Positions 40,585 to 49,966 of a stretch of DNA of 64,000 nucleotides are shown piece after piece. The first letter of the stretch is position 1; the number at the start of each line of letters is the position of its first letter. A program made the translations under genes and the position numbers. The notes below the pieces were generated by a model. That model was given only the letters and a program-made list of their open reading frames with translations. It did not search any database and was not told the DNA's origin. This stretch comes from Hyphomicrobium sp. (GTDB lineage: Bacteria; Pseudomonadota; Alphaproteobacteria; Rhizobiales; Hyphomicrobiaceae): assembly GCF_019744875.1 (NCBI RefSeq), contig NZ_JAIETU010000006.1, positions 248,001-312,000 of the forward strand, written 5' to 3'.

Positions 40585-42084
40585 CTATGCCGCGCCAGGG
40601 TAGTTAGGACTCTCGCGCGTGATCAGAACGCCGTGGGCATGGCTTTCGCGCATGCTGGCCGGCGAGATACGAATGAACTGCGCCTTGTTGCGGAGATCCT
40701 CAAGGGTCTTGGCGCCGGTGTAGCCCATGCCGGCACGGAGACCGCCGACGAGTTGGTTGAGCACGGCGTCGACGGGTCCCTTGTAGGGCACCTGGCCTTC
40801 GATACCTTCCGGCACGAGCTTCAGGGTGTCCTTGACCTCCTGCTGGAAGTAGCGGTCTGCAGAGCCGCGCGCCATGGCGCCGACCGATCCCATGCCGCGG
40901 TAGGCTTTGTACGTGCGGCCCTGATAGAGATAGGTCTCACCGGGTGCTTCATCGGTGCCGGCCAGCAGCGAGCCGATCATGACGCAATCAGCGCCGGCCG
41001 CGAGGGCCTTCACGATGTCGCCCGAGTAGCGGATGCCGCCGTCGGCGATGATCGGCACGTCGTGCTTGTGGGCTTCTTCGGCGCAATTCATGACGGCGGT
41101 GAGCTGCGGGACGCCGACGCCGGCGACGATGCGCGTCGTGCAGATCGAGCCCGGGCCGATGCCGACCTTGATGCTGTCGGCGCCGGCATCGATCAGGGCG
41201 CGCGTGGCGTCGGCGGTTGCGACGTTGCCCGCGACGACCTGCACGGAGTTCGAGATCTTCTTGATGCGCGTCACGGCATCGAGAACGCTCTTCGAGTGGC
41301 CATGGGCCGTGTCCACGACAATCAGGTCGCAACCGGCGGCGAGGAGCCTTTCGGTGCGTTCCCAGCCGTCGTTGCCGACGGTGGTCGCGGCGGCGACACG
41401 CAGGCGGCCCTCGGGATCCTTACAGGCGTGCGGATGCTTCTGGGCCTTCTCGATGTCCTTGACGGTGATCAGGCCGATGCAGTGATAGGCGTCGTCGACG
41501 ACGACCAGCTTTTCGATGCGGTTTTGATGCAGCAGGCGCTTGGCTTCGTCGCGGCTGACATCGCGGGTGACCGTGATGAGGCGATCCTTCGTCATCAGCT
41601 CGGCGACGGGCTGGTTGAGGTTGGTCGCGAAACGCACGTCGCGGTTCGTCAGGATGCCGACGAGGCGGCCCTTGCTCTCGCCCTTGTTCGGAGCTTCGAC
41701 AACCGGAATGCCCGAAATGTCGTGGGCGGCCATCAGCTTCAAAGCCTGGTCGAGGGTGGCGTCGGGCTGGATGGTGACCGGGTTCAGAACGATGCCCGAC
41801 TCGTACTTCTTGACCACCGAGGCATGGCGGGCCTGCTCCTCGGGAACGAGATTGCGGTGCAACACGCCGATGCCGCCTTCCTGGGCCATGGCGATCGCAA
41901 GCCGGCCCTCGGTGACGGTGTCCATGGCGGACGACAAGATCGGGATGTTGAGAGAGATGGTGCGGGTGACCCGGCTCGTCACTTTGACTTGGCTGGGTAA
42001 AACCTCGGAAGCGGCCGGCAGCAGAAGCACGTCGTCGAAAGTCAGTGCTAGACCCAAATCGCTATCGATTGGGCGTTTAGCCAT
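40585..42084 (-). CDS. guaB: IMP dehydrogenase
   Basis: Oxidises IMP to XMP with NAD, the committed step of guanine nucleotide synthesis. The 499-residue protein starts at [20 protein letters not shown]; the open frame upstream is not conserved. Two CBS domains (about 100-220) contain [10 protein letters not shown] and [16 protein letters not shown]. The active site loop is [15 protein letters not shown] with the catalytic Cys. Also present are [19 protein letters not shown] and [10 protein letters not shown], and the product would pass to GuaA. Confidence 0.98.
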   Translation of the reverse strand: MAKRPIDSDLGLALTFDDVLLLPAASEVLPSQVKVTSRVTRTISLNIPILSSAMDTVTEGRLAIAMAQEGGIGVLHRNLVPEEQARHASVVKKYESGIVLNPVTIQPDATLDQALKLMAAHDISGIPVVEAPNKGESKGRLVGILTNRDVRFATNLNQPVAELMTKDRLITVTRDVSRDEAKRLLHQNRIEKLVVVDDAYHCIGLITVKDIEKAQKHPHACKDPEGRLRVAAATTVGNDGWERTERLLAAGCDLIVVDTAHGHSKSVLDAVTRIKKISNSVQVVAGNVATADATRALIDAGADSIKVGIGPGSICTTRIVAGVGVPQLTAVMNCAEEAHKHDVPIIADGGIRYSGDIVKALAAGADCVMIGSLLAGTDEAPGETYLYQGRTYKAYRGMGSVGAMARGSADRYFQQEVKDTLKLVPEGIEGQVPYKGPVDAVLNQLVGGLRAGMGYTGAKTLEDLRNKAQFIRISPASMRESHAHGVLITRESPNYPGAA

Positions 42085-42411
42085 GGTTCTCTCCTCGGTG
42101 GGGTTGACACGGGGCGCGCGGCCGCGAACGGGGCGGGGCTCGAATGTCGAATGCGCTATAGCACCGGGCGGCCGCGAGGGGAAGAGAGGGGACCTGCGGC
42201 TTGGGTGCATGTTTTGGAGGCCGTCCGGCGCATGTCCTCGTGCCGGATTGCCGTCCGGGCGCCGGCCCCATCGTCTGCCGTCAAATTTTCTCGCAACTGC
42301 ACATTAGTTTCAGTGATGGGATGGCATTGAAAAATCAAATAGACCTTCGTCTCTGATCGCGTTAGGAAGACGCGTTCAAGTGCTCTAGAGCGTTTTGAGG
42401 AGGAAACAAAA
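42085..42411. other. Divergent intergenic region between guaB and pqqA
   Basis: A 327-nt region that should hold both promoters. The only clear element is the 10-bp palindrome GCTCTAGAGC at 42382-42391, five nt before the pqqA ribosome site. Similar palindromes occur as dispersed motifs in Rhizobiales intergenic DNA, to my recollection. No sigma-54 or EcfG promoter is visible. Confidence 0.4.
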
Positions 42412-42501
42412 ATGAAGATTTGGTCCAAGCCCGCCGTGCGCGAGCAGGAAGTCGGCCTCGAGGTTACGAGCTACCTCCCGGCAGAGATCGACATCATCTA
42501 A
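42412..42501 (+). CDS. pqqA: PqqA, precursor peptide of pyrroloquinoline quinone
   Basis: A 29-residue peptide with the PqqA pattern: short N terminus with Trp (KIWSKPAV), then EVTSY and LPAEIDII. The conserved Glu and Tyr that become PQQ are three residues apart, as required (E-V-T-S-Y). GAGGAGG lies 8 nt upstream of the ATG, a strong ribosome site. No pqqB, C, D or E gene lies in the window, so this is an orphan copy. It fits with the PQQ-dependent dehydrogenase at the window end. The gene is too short for most ORF finders. Confidence 0.88.
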   Translation: MKIWSKPAVREQEVGLEVTSYLPAEIDII

Positions 42502-42755
42502 CTGATGATGAAGATTGGCTCGCGCACTGGCGAGCCGATTTACGGCACGGCGGTCGAGCAAGCGGCCGCCGTTGCCATTTGTAGCGCCGCTCATTGAGTG
42601 CCGGATATGTCGTTCCGGACGTTTAGCGCCAAACTTGTCTTGCGATTGTCATATTGAGCGAACTGCAGCTTGGACGCGCGCCACCGCCCCGCGAAGCGCC
42701 GCTTGTGCTGTCTACGTCGATTGCGTTCGCTACGTCGATTTACGATTGCGCTGGC

Positions 42756-43502
42756 TTACTTTGCCGCGCCCTTGAACCCCGTCGCCAGCACATAGAGTTC
42801 CGCGCTGTCAGACCGGCTTGCCGGCGGCTTCACGTGCCGCACCGTCGCAAAGCTCCGCTTGAGCAGATCGAGCAGATCGCGTTCCGTACCGCCCTGGAAC
42901 ACCTTGCAGAGAAATGCGCCGCCCGGCGCCAGCACGTCGCAAGCAAAGTGCGCCGCCGCTTCCGCCAGCATCATGATGCGTAAGTGATCCGTGCTGGTGT
43001 GGCCGACGGTCGGCGCCGCCATGTCCGACAGAACGATGTCGGCGGATTCGCCGTTGAGCTGCTCCTTCAGCCAAGGCTCGGCGCTTTCGTCCATGAAGTC
43101 CATCTGCGCGGCCTGTACGCCGGCCACCGGCTCCATCTCCAGGATGTCGATAGCGATCACCTGGCCGCGCCCGCCGACCGATTGCGTGCGGTTGGCGGCG
43201 ATCTGGCTCCAGCCGCCCGGCGCGGCGCCCAGATCCACGACGCGATGGCCGGGCTTGAGGACGCGGTACTTGTCGTCGATCTCGATCAGCTTGTAGGCGG
43301 CGCGCGACCGGTAGCCCTCGCGTTTCGCCGCGGCGACATACGGATCGTTGAGCTGGCGCTCCAGCCAGCGTTGCGACGACGGCGTGCGGCTACGCGCGGT
43401 TTTCAGGCGAACGTTGAGGTCGCGCTGGCCGCCGGACACGCCGAGCTTGCTCGTCGTGCTCTTGCCGCCGGACCCGCGGCCCGATTTTCCCTTCATACGC
43501 AT
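42756..43502 (-). CDS. rlmE: RlmE, 23S rRNA 2'-O-methyltransferase (FtsJ/RrmJ)
   Basis: Methylates U2552 of 23S rRNA using SAM. The 248-residue protein has a basic N-terminal extension (about 1-45), then [13 protein letters not shown], the SAM site [30 protein letters not shown] and [12 protein letters not shown]. The catalytic K-D-K-E set is present in those segments. It shares one base with the upstream ppx stop (TGATG), so the two are co-translated. A 254-nt gap separates it from pqqA. Confidence 0.95.
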   Translation of the reverse strand: MRMKGKSGRGSGGKSTTSKLGVSGGQRDLNVRLKTARSRTPSSQRWLERQLNDPYVAAAKREGYRSRAAYKLIEIDDKYRVLKPGHRVVDLGAAPGGWSQIAANRTQSVGGRGQVIAIDILEMEPVAGVQAAQMDFMDESAEPWLKEQLNGESADIVLSDMAAPTVGHTSTDHLRIMMLAEAAAHFACDVLAPGGAFLCKVFQGGTERDLLDLLKRSFATVRHVKPPASRSDSAELYVLATGFKGAAK

Positions 43503-44800
43503 CAGAGTTGTCCCGATCTTTGTCGTCTGCGCCGCCGCCCGGTACGATAGACGCCGTCCTCGCTCATGAGCGTGGCCAGGATGCCTTCGCGCAAGCCGCG
43601 ATCGGCCACGCGCAATCGCTCGGCGGGCCAGGTGCGGAGGATCGCCTCCAGAATCGCGCAGCCCGCGAGAACGAGATCGGCGCGCTCCTGACCGATGCAG
43701 GGCTCAGCGACGCGCTCCTCATAGGTCCGGGCGAGAAGCTGGTAGGTGACGGCCTGGATCTCGTCGAACGTGAGCCAGCAGCCGTCGACGCGCGTGCGGT
43801 CGTAGCGCGTGAGGCCGAGATGAATGCCGGCGACCGTCGTGACGGTGCCGGACGTGCCGAGCAGGTGGACGGTGGCGCCGCTCGAAAGGGCGCGAAACCC
43901 GTGCAGCTGCTCGAACGGGCTGACGAGGCCGATGACGTACTGCACCATCTCCTCGAAGCTGTCCGGCGTGACGTGATGGCCGCCGAAACGTTCGGCCAGC
44001 GTGACGACGCCGACGGGGAGCGACGTCCATCCGCGGATCTCGGGCTTCGCCGCGGGGCGGCGGGATTGGTCGCCGTTGCGCTCGGCACTGGTGCGCTTGG
44101 TGAGATCGAGCCAGATCAGCTCGGACGAGCCGCCACCGATGTCGAACACCAGCACGTAGTCGGTGCGATAGTCGATCAGCGACGCGCAGCCCGAGACGGC
44201 GAGGGAGGCTTCGGTCTCGCGGTCGAGCACTTCGAGCTTGAGGCCCACCTCGTCTTCGACGCGGGCCAGGAAGTCGCGGCCGTTGATGGCGATGCGGCAT
44301 GCCTCGGTGGCGACGCAGCGGGCGCGCGCGACTTCGTTGCGCTGGATTTTCGAGGCGCAGACGCGCAGGGCGTCGATGGTGCGCCGCATGGCGGCATCCG
44401 ACAGGCGCCCGGACTGGGAGACGCCCTCGCCGAGGCGGATGATGCGCGAAAAGGCATCGACAACCCGGAAGCCGCGCCGCGACGGGCGCGCCAGCAGCAG
44501 GCGGCAGTTGTTGGTGCCGAGATCGAGCGCGCCGTAGACGGGGCCGCGATCGGGGGGAGCGGAGCGGCCGTTCTGTGCGGACGCGTGCCGGGAGGGGTGT
44601 GCGGCTTTCTTTTCGCGATGGGCTGTTGGGTCGCGCTGAACTGTTGGATCGCGATGGGCTGCCGCGTCGCGGGAGCCATTCACCTCGCGAGGGCCTTTTA
44701 CATCGCGAGTATCTCTTACATCGCGAGTGTCCAGTGCATCGCGAGGCGTTGTCATCTCGCGAGGGGCTGATGCCCGCTCATCGTCAGGTCGATCCGACAC
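43502..44800 (-). CDS. Ppx/GppA family exopolyphosphatase
   Basis: Acts on polyphosphate or pppGpp. The 432-residue protein has an unusual N-terminal part (about 1-85) with repeated Arg-Asp units such as [18 protein letters not shown]. The ASKHA phosphatase domain starts about residue 88 with [18 protein letters not shown]. Later patterns are [32 protein letters not shown] and [15 protein letters not shown]. An internal ATG (residue 16) could be the true start. It is coupled to rlmE downstream, a common Rhizobiales arrangement. Confidence 0.9.
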   Translation of the reverse strand: MSDRPDDERASAPREMTTPRDALDTRDVRDTRDVKGPREVNGSRDAAAHRDPTVQRDPTAHREKKAAHPSRHASAQNGRSAPPDRGPVYGALDLGTNNCRLLLARPSRRGFRVVDAFSRIIRLGEGVSQSGRLSDAAMRRTIDALRVCASKIQRNEVARARCVATEACRIAINGRDFLARVEDEVGLKLEVLDRETEASLAVSGCASLIDYRTDYVLVFDIGGGSSELIWLDLTKRTSAERNGDQSRRPAAKPEIRGWTSLPVGVVTLAERFGGHHVTPDSFEEMVQYVIGLVSPFEQLHGFRALSSGATVHLLGTSGTVTTVAGIHLGLTRYDRTRVDGCWLTFDEIQAVTYQLLARTYEERVAEPCIGQERADLVLAGCAILEAILRTWPAERLRVADRGLREGILATLMSEDGVYRTGRRRRRQRSGQL

Positions 44801-45009
44801 GTTTCTTCCCCAGAGCCTGGTTCCGGGGAGTGCCTGTTTCGGCCGCTCACCCTCTGCGTCAGGCTATTGACTGGCTGCATCTGGATTCAGTGTACCAGGA
44901 GACGGCCGGGCGTAAAGGAAAAGCGCTCGCGTGGTATACGGCCTGGGCGGGCGCGACATTTGCGGCTGCCTGCTTTGTAGCCTGAACTCACACGGAGAAT
45001 TGGAGTCGC

Positions 45010-45858
45010 ATGCTCAGAATGTGTGCATCATGCGGGGCGGCGGGGCTGGTGCTGGCGGTGGCCATCGCGGTTTCGCCCGCTTATGCGGAGCCGGCCGCGC
45101 AGGGCGCTGCAACCGGCGCGCCGCCCGGCGTGGACCGCCTGATTGCCGCCTATCCCGATCACCTCGAGAAAATCGACGGCAACTGGCTAATCTGGCGCGA
45201 CGGCACGCGGATGGCGCTCGATGACGGCGGCGGCCGCAAGCCGTTTGCGGAGTGGCTTGAGCGTCCGGACATCGAGGACATGTTTCGCTTGGCCTATCCG
45301 GCCGGCGCGGGCGCGCTCGTACCGGAGCTTCAAAGCGATCCGGGGCGTGCGCGCAATGCGGCGTTCTTCGACAAGATGTACGGCGATTGCCGCAAAGGCG
45401 ACGTGGCGCGCTCGCTCGACACGATCGTCTGGCTCCCCAGGAAGGCGCCGCAGAAGCTGCAGGTGACGCGAATCAACGGCGTGGCGGGGCGGCTCGCCGC
45501 GGTATCGCGGGCGCTCGATGCGCTTCCGGCCTCGTTCGACAAGTATCTCATTCCCTCGGCCGGCACCTACAATTGCCGCGTGATCGCAGGGACGCATCGT
45601 GTCTCGGCGCATGGATCCGGGACGGCCATCGACATCGCGGTGGCGCAGACCGATTACTGGCGCTGGGGCGGAGCGGGGCGTGAGGGCGGCCGCATCGCTT
45701 ACAAGAACCGCATTCCGCTCGAAATCGTGCACATCTTCGAACGGCAGGGGTTCATCTGGGGCGGGCGCTGGTCGCACTACGACACCATGCATTTCGAGTA
45801 CCGGCCGGAGCTGCTGCCGCAGTTGGCGCCCTTGGAAGACGGCGCGCCGGGTAAGTGA
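45010..45858 (+). CDS. M15-family D-Ala-D-Ala carboxypeptidase-like protein, exported
   Basis: A 282-residue protein with a signal peptide (GLVLAVAIAVSPAYA). The C-terminal zinc peptidase domain has the M15 signature residues: RVSAHGSGTAIDI (His and Asp ligands) and WSHYDTMHFEYRPELL (catalytic Glu-type His region). The N-terminal part (about 30-150) is of unknown role, with IDGNWLIWRDGTRM. Peptidoglycan peptide trimming is the expected job. It is a single gene between ppx and tRNA-Gln. Confidence 0.85.
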   Translation: MLRMCASCGAAGLVLAVAIAVSPAYAEPAAQGAATGAPPGVDRLIAAYPDHLEKIDGNWLIWRDGTRMALDDGGGRKPFAEWLERPDIEDMFRLAYPAGAGALVPELQSDPGRARNAAFFDKMYGDCRKGDVARSLDTIVWLPRKAPQKLQVTRINGVAGRLAAVSRALDALPASFDKYLIPSAGTYNCRVIAGTHRVSAHGSGTAIDIAVAQTDYWRWGGAGREGGRIAYKNRIPLEIVHIFERQGFIWGGRWSHYDTMHFEYRPELLPQLAPLEDGAPGK

Positions 45859-45977
45859 GCGGCGGCGGGCGTTCGGTGGCGGGGCCGGGCCGGGATGTGG
45901 CGTTCACCTTGCGCGGCCAGGGACGAGCTGTTATACGGCCCACCTCGGCGCGCCTCCGGCCCGCCGGATCCCGGCAT

Positions 45978-46051
45978 TGGGGGATCGTCTAATGGTAGGA
46001 CTGCAGACTCTGACTCTGCCTGTCTAGGTTCGAATCCTAGTCCCCCAGCCA
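45978..46051 (+). tRNA. tRNA-Gln (anticodon CTG)
   Basis: A complete cloverleaf: acceptor TGGGGGA pairs with TCCCCCA, followed by G and an encoded CCA. The D arm contains TAATGGTAGG. The anticodon stem GCAGA/TCTGC holds the loop CTCTGAC, so the anticodon is CTG (Gln). The T arm has GGTTCGAATCC. The gene spans 74 nt with CCA. Confidence 0.95.
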
Positions 46052-46053
46052 CT

Positions 46054-46219
46054 TCGTGATGATCAGACGCGTGATCTCGCGCCTATAGGCCCGAGTGAGG
46101 TGGTCTGCAATCAGATCGACGTGCCAATTCGGAAGGAATTTCTGACTTCCATCGACCGTCGTGAACGACTTGGCGATGAAACTCGCTGACTCCCTGCGCA
46201 GAATGGCATTGAACGCGTC
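46054..46219 (-). pseudogene. Phage terminase large-subunit fragment next to tRNA-Gln
   Basis: Read on the minus strand, 46219 to 46056 encodes a stretch like the N-terminal part of phage terminases: FNAILRRESASFIAKSF, then KFLPNWHVDLIADHL and RREITRLIIT. Typical proteins continue into a Walker A region (PPRSLKS-type), but here the similarity stops at the tRNA 3' end. A stop codon (46220-46222) lies immediately upstream. It is a short, non-functional remnant. Its abutment on the tRNA suggests a scar of prophage integration or excision. Confidence 0.65.
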
Positions 46220-46719
46220 TTAGCCAATCGTCGCCTCAACCCGGTTTACCGTCGGGTTTCTCCGTTCTCTTCAAATGAAGCTCGAGGTACTGCCTGAGGG
46301 TGGTATCGCAGCGGGCGCTTCCCTCTGGCTCCCGCGATTAGCATGCAGCGGCCAATGAGGCGACCAGGATCCGGAGGAGCGCATCGTGCTGGCAATCACT
46401 ACAATCAGCCTCGACTTGGCTGCTTCGATCTGAAGGTCGACCCTGTTGCTCTCGCGTCATAAAAAACTGGTTTGGCCATACAGCGGACGCCGCACTGCGT
46501 GGCAAACTGAGCGAAGCCCTCAGACGTCTTTCCTTGGACATGCGGGCCAATACGACATCTCCAATTCGCGGCACCGTTAGAGCAAGGGGGAGGGCGCTCA
46601 GCCCAACACAAACACTCCGACCTGCTCATCGACCAGGCCGTGGCCATCTGTCATTAAACTTGACTGCAGAAGTATGGATTATTACGCTCTGCGTGGTTCT
46701 ATGCTGAACAGTGGCCACC
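46220..46719. other. Gene-poor region after the terminase remnant
   Basis: About 500 nt with no supported gene; the open frames there are Arg/Ser-rich or have no family pattern. It could be further decayed prophage DNA. The right end must contain the promoter of the AraC-type regulator. Confidence 0.5.
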
Positions 46720-47640
46720 ATGACCGAAGTTGCTCACATCCAAGGCTCCGACATTCCCTATCTGCCCGAGGGCTCAACCTGCAGCTACGAGGTCGTGACA
46801 GGCGGACGCGGAGTAACGCTGATGAGCGGCACCGCACAATTCTCGTCGCCCGGAGAATGGACCAATCGGGAAGGCCAAGGAATCTCGCTCGGCCTCGTGC
46901 TTGGTGGACGCGTGTCGATGGATGTCGGCGCGCGTGAGAGCGACTATCTCTCCAGCCTCGAGAGCTTCATCTGGGTTCAGCCAGAGGCTGTGGAGATGCG
47001 CCACGTGGTGCCCGAGGCGCAGGCGCTGACGACGATTTTTCTCACCGTGCCGGAGACGATGCGAGCAGCCTACGATCTGCTCGACGCGGCCTGCGGTCTC
47101 GCCACGGGCGCGCCGCAGCGCAAAGGCGGCATAGCCAATTTTCACAAATCGCCGCTGAGCGCTTACAGTCTTGCCGTCGCGCGCCAGATCGCGGATTGCA
47201 CGCATGTGGGTCCGCTGCGAGGGTTCTATCTCGAAGCCAAATCCATCGAGCTTCTCATTGCGCTGCTGCAGGAGATGCAGGGCTTCAGCGACGTGCCATC
47301 GCCTGTCATCTGTCCGCGCGGCTCCAGTGTCGAGCGGCTCATGGAGGCGCGACGGATTTTGGTTGCTGAGTTTCAGAGCCCGCCTTCGCTGGATGCGCTC
47401 GCAGTCCGCATCGGAATGTGCACGAGCGGAATGACGGCCGGATTCCGTCGCATGTTCGGGCAAAGCGTCGTCGCGTTCGTGCAGGAGCGCCGTCTCAATC
47501 ACGCCTTCACCGCACTTCGCGAAGGCCAGCTCACCGTATCGCAGGCCGCTTACAGCGCCGGTTACAGCCGAGCCTACTTCTCGACCCTGTTCCGCCGCCG
47601 GTTCGGCCAGACACCTGGCGACGTCGCGACCCGCCGATAG
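46720..47640 (+). CDS. AraC-family (PchR-like) regulator
   Basis: A 306-residue regulator with an N-terminal sensing domain and a C-terminal double helix-turn-helix. The ATG at 46720 is preferred over a GTG three codons earlier. The C-terminal part has AVRIGMCTSGMTAGFRRMFG and ends with VSQAAYSAGYSRAYFSTLFRRRFGQTPGD, the AraC signature. Proteins of the PchR group sense an iron siderophore and activate receptor genes. The adjacent TonB receptor and siderophore-type permease fit that role. The ligand is not known. Confidence 0.85.
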   Translation: MTEVAHIQGSDIPYLPEGSTCSYEVVTGGRGVTLMSGTAQFSSPGEWTNREGQGISLGLVLGGRVSMDVGARESDYLSSLESFIWVQPEAVEMRHVVPEAQALTTIFLTVPETMRAAYDLLDAACGLATGAPQRKGGIANFHKSPLSAYSLAVARQIADCTHVGPLRGFYLEAKSIELLIALLQEMQGFSDVPSPVICPRGSSVERLMEARRILVAEFQSPPSLDALAVRIGMCTSGMTAGFRRMFGQSVVAFVQERRLNHAFTALREGQLTVSQAAYSAGYSRAYFSTLFRRRFGQTPGDVATRR

Positions 47641-47754
47641 GCGTGCACCGAATATCGAACAACATTTGGCCAATCAGGAACATCTCGGCCGTGGCATGCG
47701 GCGTAAGAAAAAACGTAGGTTTCGCCAAATCCTGAACGGCTTTTGGGGGAATCT

Positions 47755-49959
47755 ATGGGTGCGAGTTTCAGACTGCACGGCGGCGTTCTCGGTGTCGCCG
47801 CGGCAGCGGGCGCGGTCGCTCTGACGATAACGGCGGCGCAAGGTCAGGAGGCCGTCGACTCCGAGCTTCCGGCCATCACAGTCGACGCGGCGCAACCGAA
47901 GGCCAAGAAGAAGGCGGCACGGAAACCGACGCAACAGCCTGCATCCGCGCCGGCAGCCGCCGCAGAAGGCCCTCCGCAACCCGACGATGCCGCCGCCGCA
48001 CCGTCCGACGTCAATTCCGGCGAAGCTGCGGTCGCGCGTGCGCAGGCGACGGCCGCGTCAGCCACGGTCGTGTCGCGCACCCGGATCGAGGATGCCGGCA
48101 TGGTCTCGATCATGGACGCCGCGAGGCAGGCTCCCAACGTGCAGTTCTCCACCATCGGCGCGCCGCGGTTCAGTTTCAACACCGTGCGCGGCATCGGCAA
48201 TACGATCGCCGACAACTACTTCAACAGCCCGATCGGTGTCTATGTCGACGGCGTCCAGGTCAGTAACGCGGAATTCAATCGCAGCCTGGGGGATGCGCAG
48301 AGCGTCGAGATTTTGCGCGGGCCACAGGGTACGCTCTTCGGGCACAACTCGTTGGGCGGCGTCATCAACATCACCTCGCGGGTTCCCACGTCGGAACCTC
48401 ATGCCGAGGTATTCGGCACGGTCGGCAACAACGGACAGCGCGCAGGCTCGGTGGCCCTTTCCGGGCCGGTGATCGGCGAGGCTGTAACGGGACGTGCCTT
48501 CTTCGAGTACGTGACGCGCGACGGCTTCACCGATTATGCGCGTTTCGACAGCACGATCGACGATCTTGAGAGCGTGATCGGCTCCGGAAGCCTGCGCTTC
48601 GCGCCAACGCGCCAGTTTACCGCAACCATCAGCGGCTCCATCGAGCACGTCGACCAGGGCGGCTACGCGTACATGCCCTACGATGATTTCAAGCGTCGCG
48701 TCGCCGACCTTACACCGCCGAACGGCGACATCCGCGACAGCCGGGCTGTGTCTGCAAACGTGGCCTATGATTTCGGCAGCGTGCAGCTGCGGTCCATTAC
48801 CGCCTGGCGGGACTACGACGTGAGCTCCAACCAGGATCTCGCTTACAATGCCGTCGTCGCGATGTTCGGGGGCGGCAGAGCGATCACCGAAGAGAGCGGC
48901 GATCAGGTGAGCCAGGAATTGCGGCTGACCGGCAATGCGGGCCACCTCTTCAGCTGGGTTGCGGGCGCGCTCTACCTGAACGAAGACCACACGTTCGATT
49001 ATCTCTTCGGCGGCGCGGCGTTCGGCGGTTTCTATCCCTCGCTAACGGACTACGCCCGTCGCGAGATCGCCGGTTACGGCGAAGGAACGCTGCGGGTCTG
49101 GCGCGGGCTCGAACTGACCGCCGGTGTGCGTGTTTCCGAAGAGCGGCACGAGCTTGTCGCGAGCTCCGGCTTCCAGGATGATGAAAGCTTCACCATCGTC
49201 ACACCGAAATTCGCCGCCGCTTATCGCTTCGATCAAGACCGGCTCGTCTACGCGTCGGCGACGCGGGGCGCGCGCTCGGGCGGCTTCGATCGCATCGCCT
49301 CCGTTCCCGGCCCCTACGACACCGAGTATCTCTGGAACTACGAGATCGGCTTCAAGAGCGAGTGGCTGAACCGGACACTCACGTTCAATGCCGCGGCATT
49401 TTACATCGACTGGACCGACCAGCAGATCAAGGAGATGTTTCTGCCCGGCGTCACACGGACCGTGAATGCCGGTGAATCGCACAGCAAGGGGTTCGAGCTG
49501 GAGGCGAGTTGGCGTCCCGTGACCGGGCTCGATCTGTCGGGCTTTCTCGGCGTGACGCACGGCGAGTATGACGAGTTCACCTACTTCGTCACGGGGGCGA
49601 ACCTCGCGGGCAACAAACTCGTCAATACGCCCGAGATGACGGCTGGCCTCTCAGCTCAGTACAAGTGGCCGATCTCCGGAACGTCGCTGTTCGGCGTTGT
49701 GCGCGCGGACTATCTCTACACCGGGGACCAGTATTTCGATCCTGAGAACCTCCTCAAGCAGTCTGGCTACAGCATCGTGAACGCTCGTCTTGGCGTCGAG
49801 ACGGAGAAATTCTCGGCCATGCTGTTCGCGAAAAATCTGTTCGACGAAGACTACCGCACGTTCGGTTACCACGACTTTGCGGGAAGCCCCTTCCAGACGG
49901 ATGCTGCCGTGGCGGGTGAGTCGCGCCTCATCGGCGTGACCGTCGGGCTGAAGTACTGA
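47755..49959 (+). CDS. TonB-dependent outer-membrane receptor, probably siderophore
   Basis: A 734-residue receptor with a signal peptide (LGVAAAAGAVALTITAAQG). After an Ala/Lys/Pro-rich region comes the plug domain: SRTRIEDAGMVSIMDAAR, VRGIGNTIADNYFN and VEILRGPQGTLFGHNSLGGVINI. The barrel ends in the usual aromatic pattern (LIGVTVGLKY). I use the ATG at 47755; a TTG 12 nt upstream is weaker. It resembles FyuA/pesticin-type receptors. Permease and regulator neighbours support siderophore uptake, but no biosynthesis genes are present. Confidence 0.9.
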   Translation: MGASFRLHGGVLGVAAAAGAVALTITAAQGQEAVDSELPAITVDAAQPKAKKKAARKPTQQPASAPAAAAEGPPQPDDAAAAPSDVNSGEAAVARAQATAASATVVSRTRIEDAGMVSIMDAARQAPNVQFSTIGAPRFSFNTVRGIGNTIADNYFNSPIGVYVDGVQVSNAEFNRSLGDAQSVEILRGPQGTLFGHNSLGGVINITSRVPTSEPHAEVFGTVGNNGQRAGSVALSGPVIGEAVTGRAFFEYVTRDGFTDYARFDSTIDDLESVIGSGSLRFAPTRQFTATISGSIEHVDQGGYAYMPYDDFKRRVADLTPPNGDIRDSRAVSANVAYDFGSVQLRSITAWRDYDVSSNQDLAYNAVVAMFGGGRAITEESGDQVSQELRLTGNAGHLFSWVAGALYLNEDHTFDYLFGGAAFGGFYPSLTDYARREIAGYGEGTLRVWRGLELTAGVRVSEERHELVASSGFQDDESFTIVTPKFAAAYRFDQDRLVYASATRGARSGGFDRIASVPGPYDTEYLWNYEIGFKSEWLNRTLTFNAAAFYIDWTDQQIKEMFLPGVTRTVNAGESHSKGFELEASWRPVTGLDLSGFLGVTHGEYDEFTYFVTGANLAGNKLVNTPEMTAGLSAQYKWPISGTSLFGVVRADYLYTGDQYFDPENLLKQSGYSIVNARLGVETEKFSAMLFAKNLFDEDYRTFGYHDFAGSPFQTDAAVAGESRLIGVTVGLKY

Positions 49960-49966
49960 GCCCGTC

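Noticed and set aside
44770-44985. 71-codon frame ending in a hydrophobic helix upstream of the M15 peptidase
   Set aside because: It overlaps the ppx start on the other strand, no ribosome site is visible and no family is recognised; it could be real, but evidence is too weak.
46338-46574. Minus-strand 78-codon frame in the prophage-scar region
   Set aside because: Ser/Arg-rich with no family pattern; more likely random open frame in decayed DNA.
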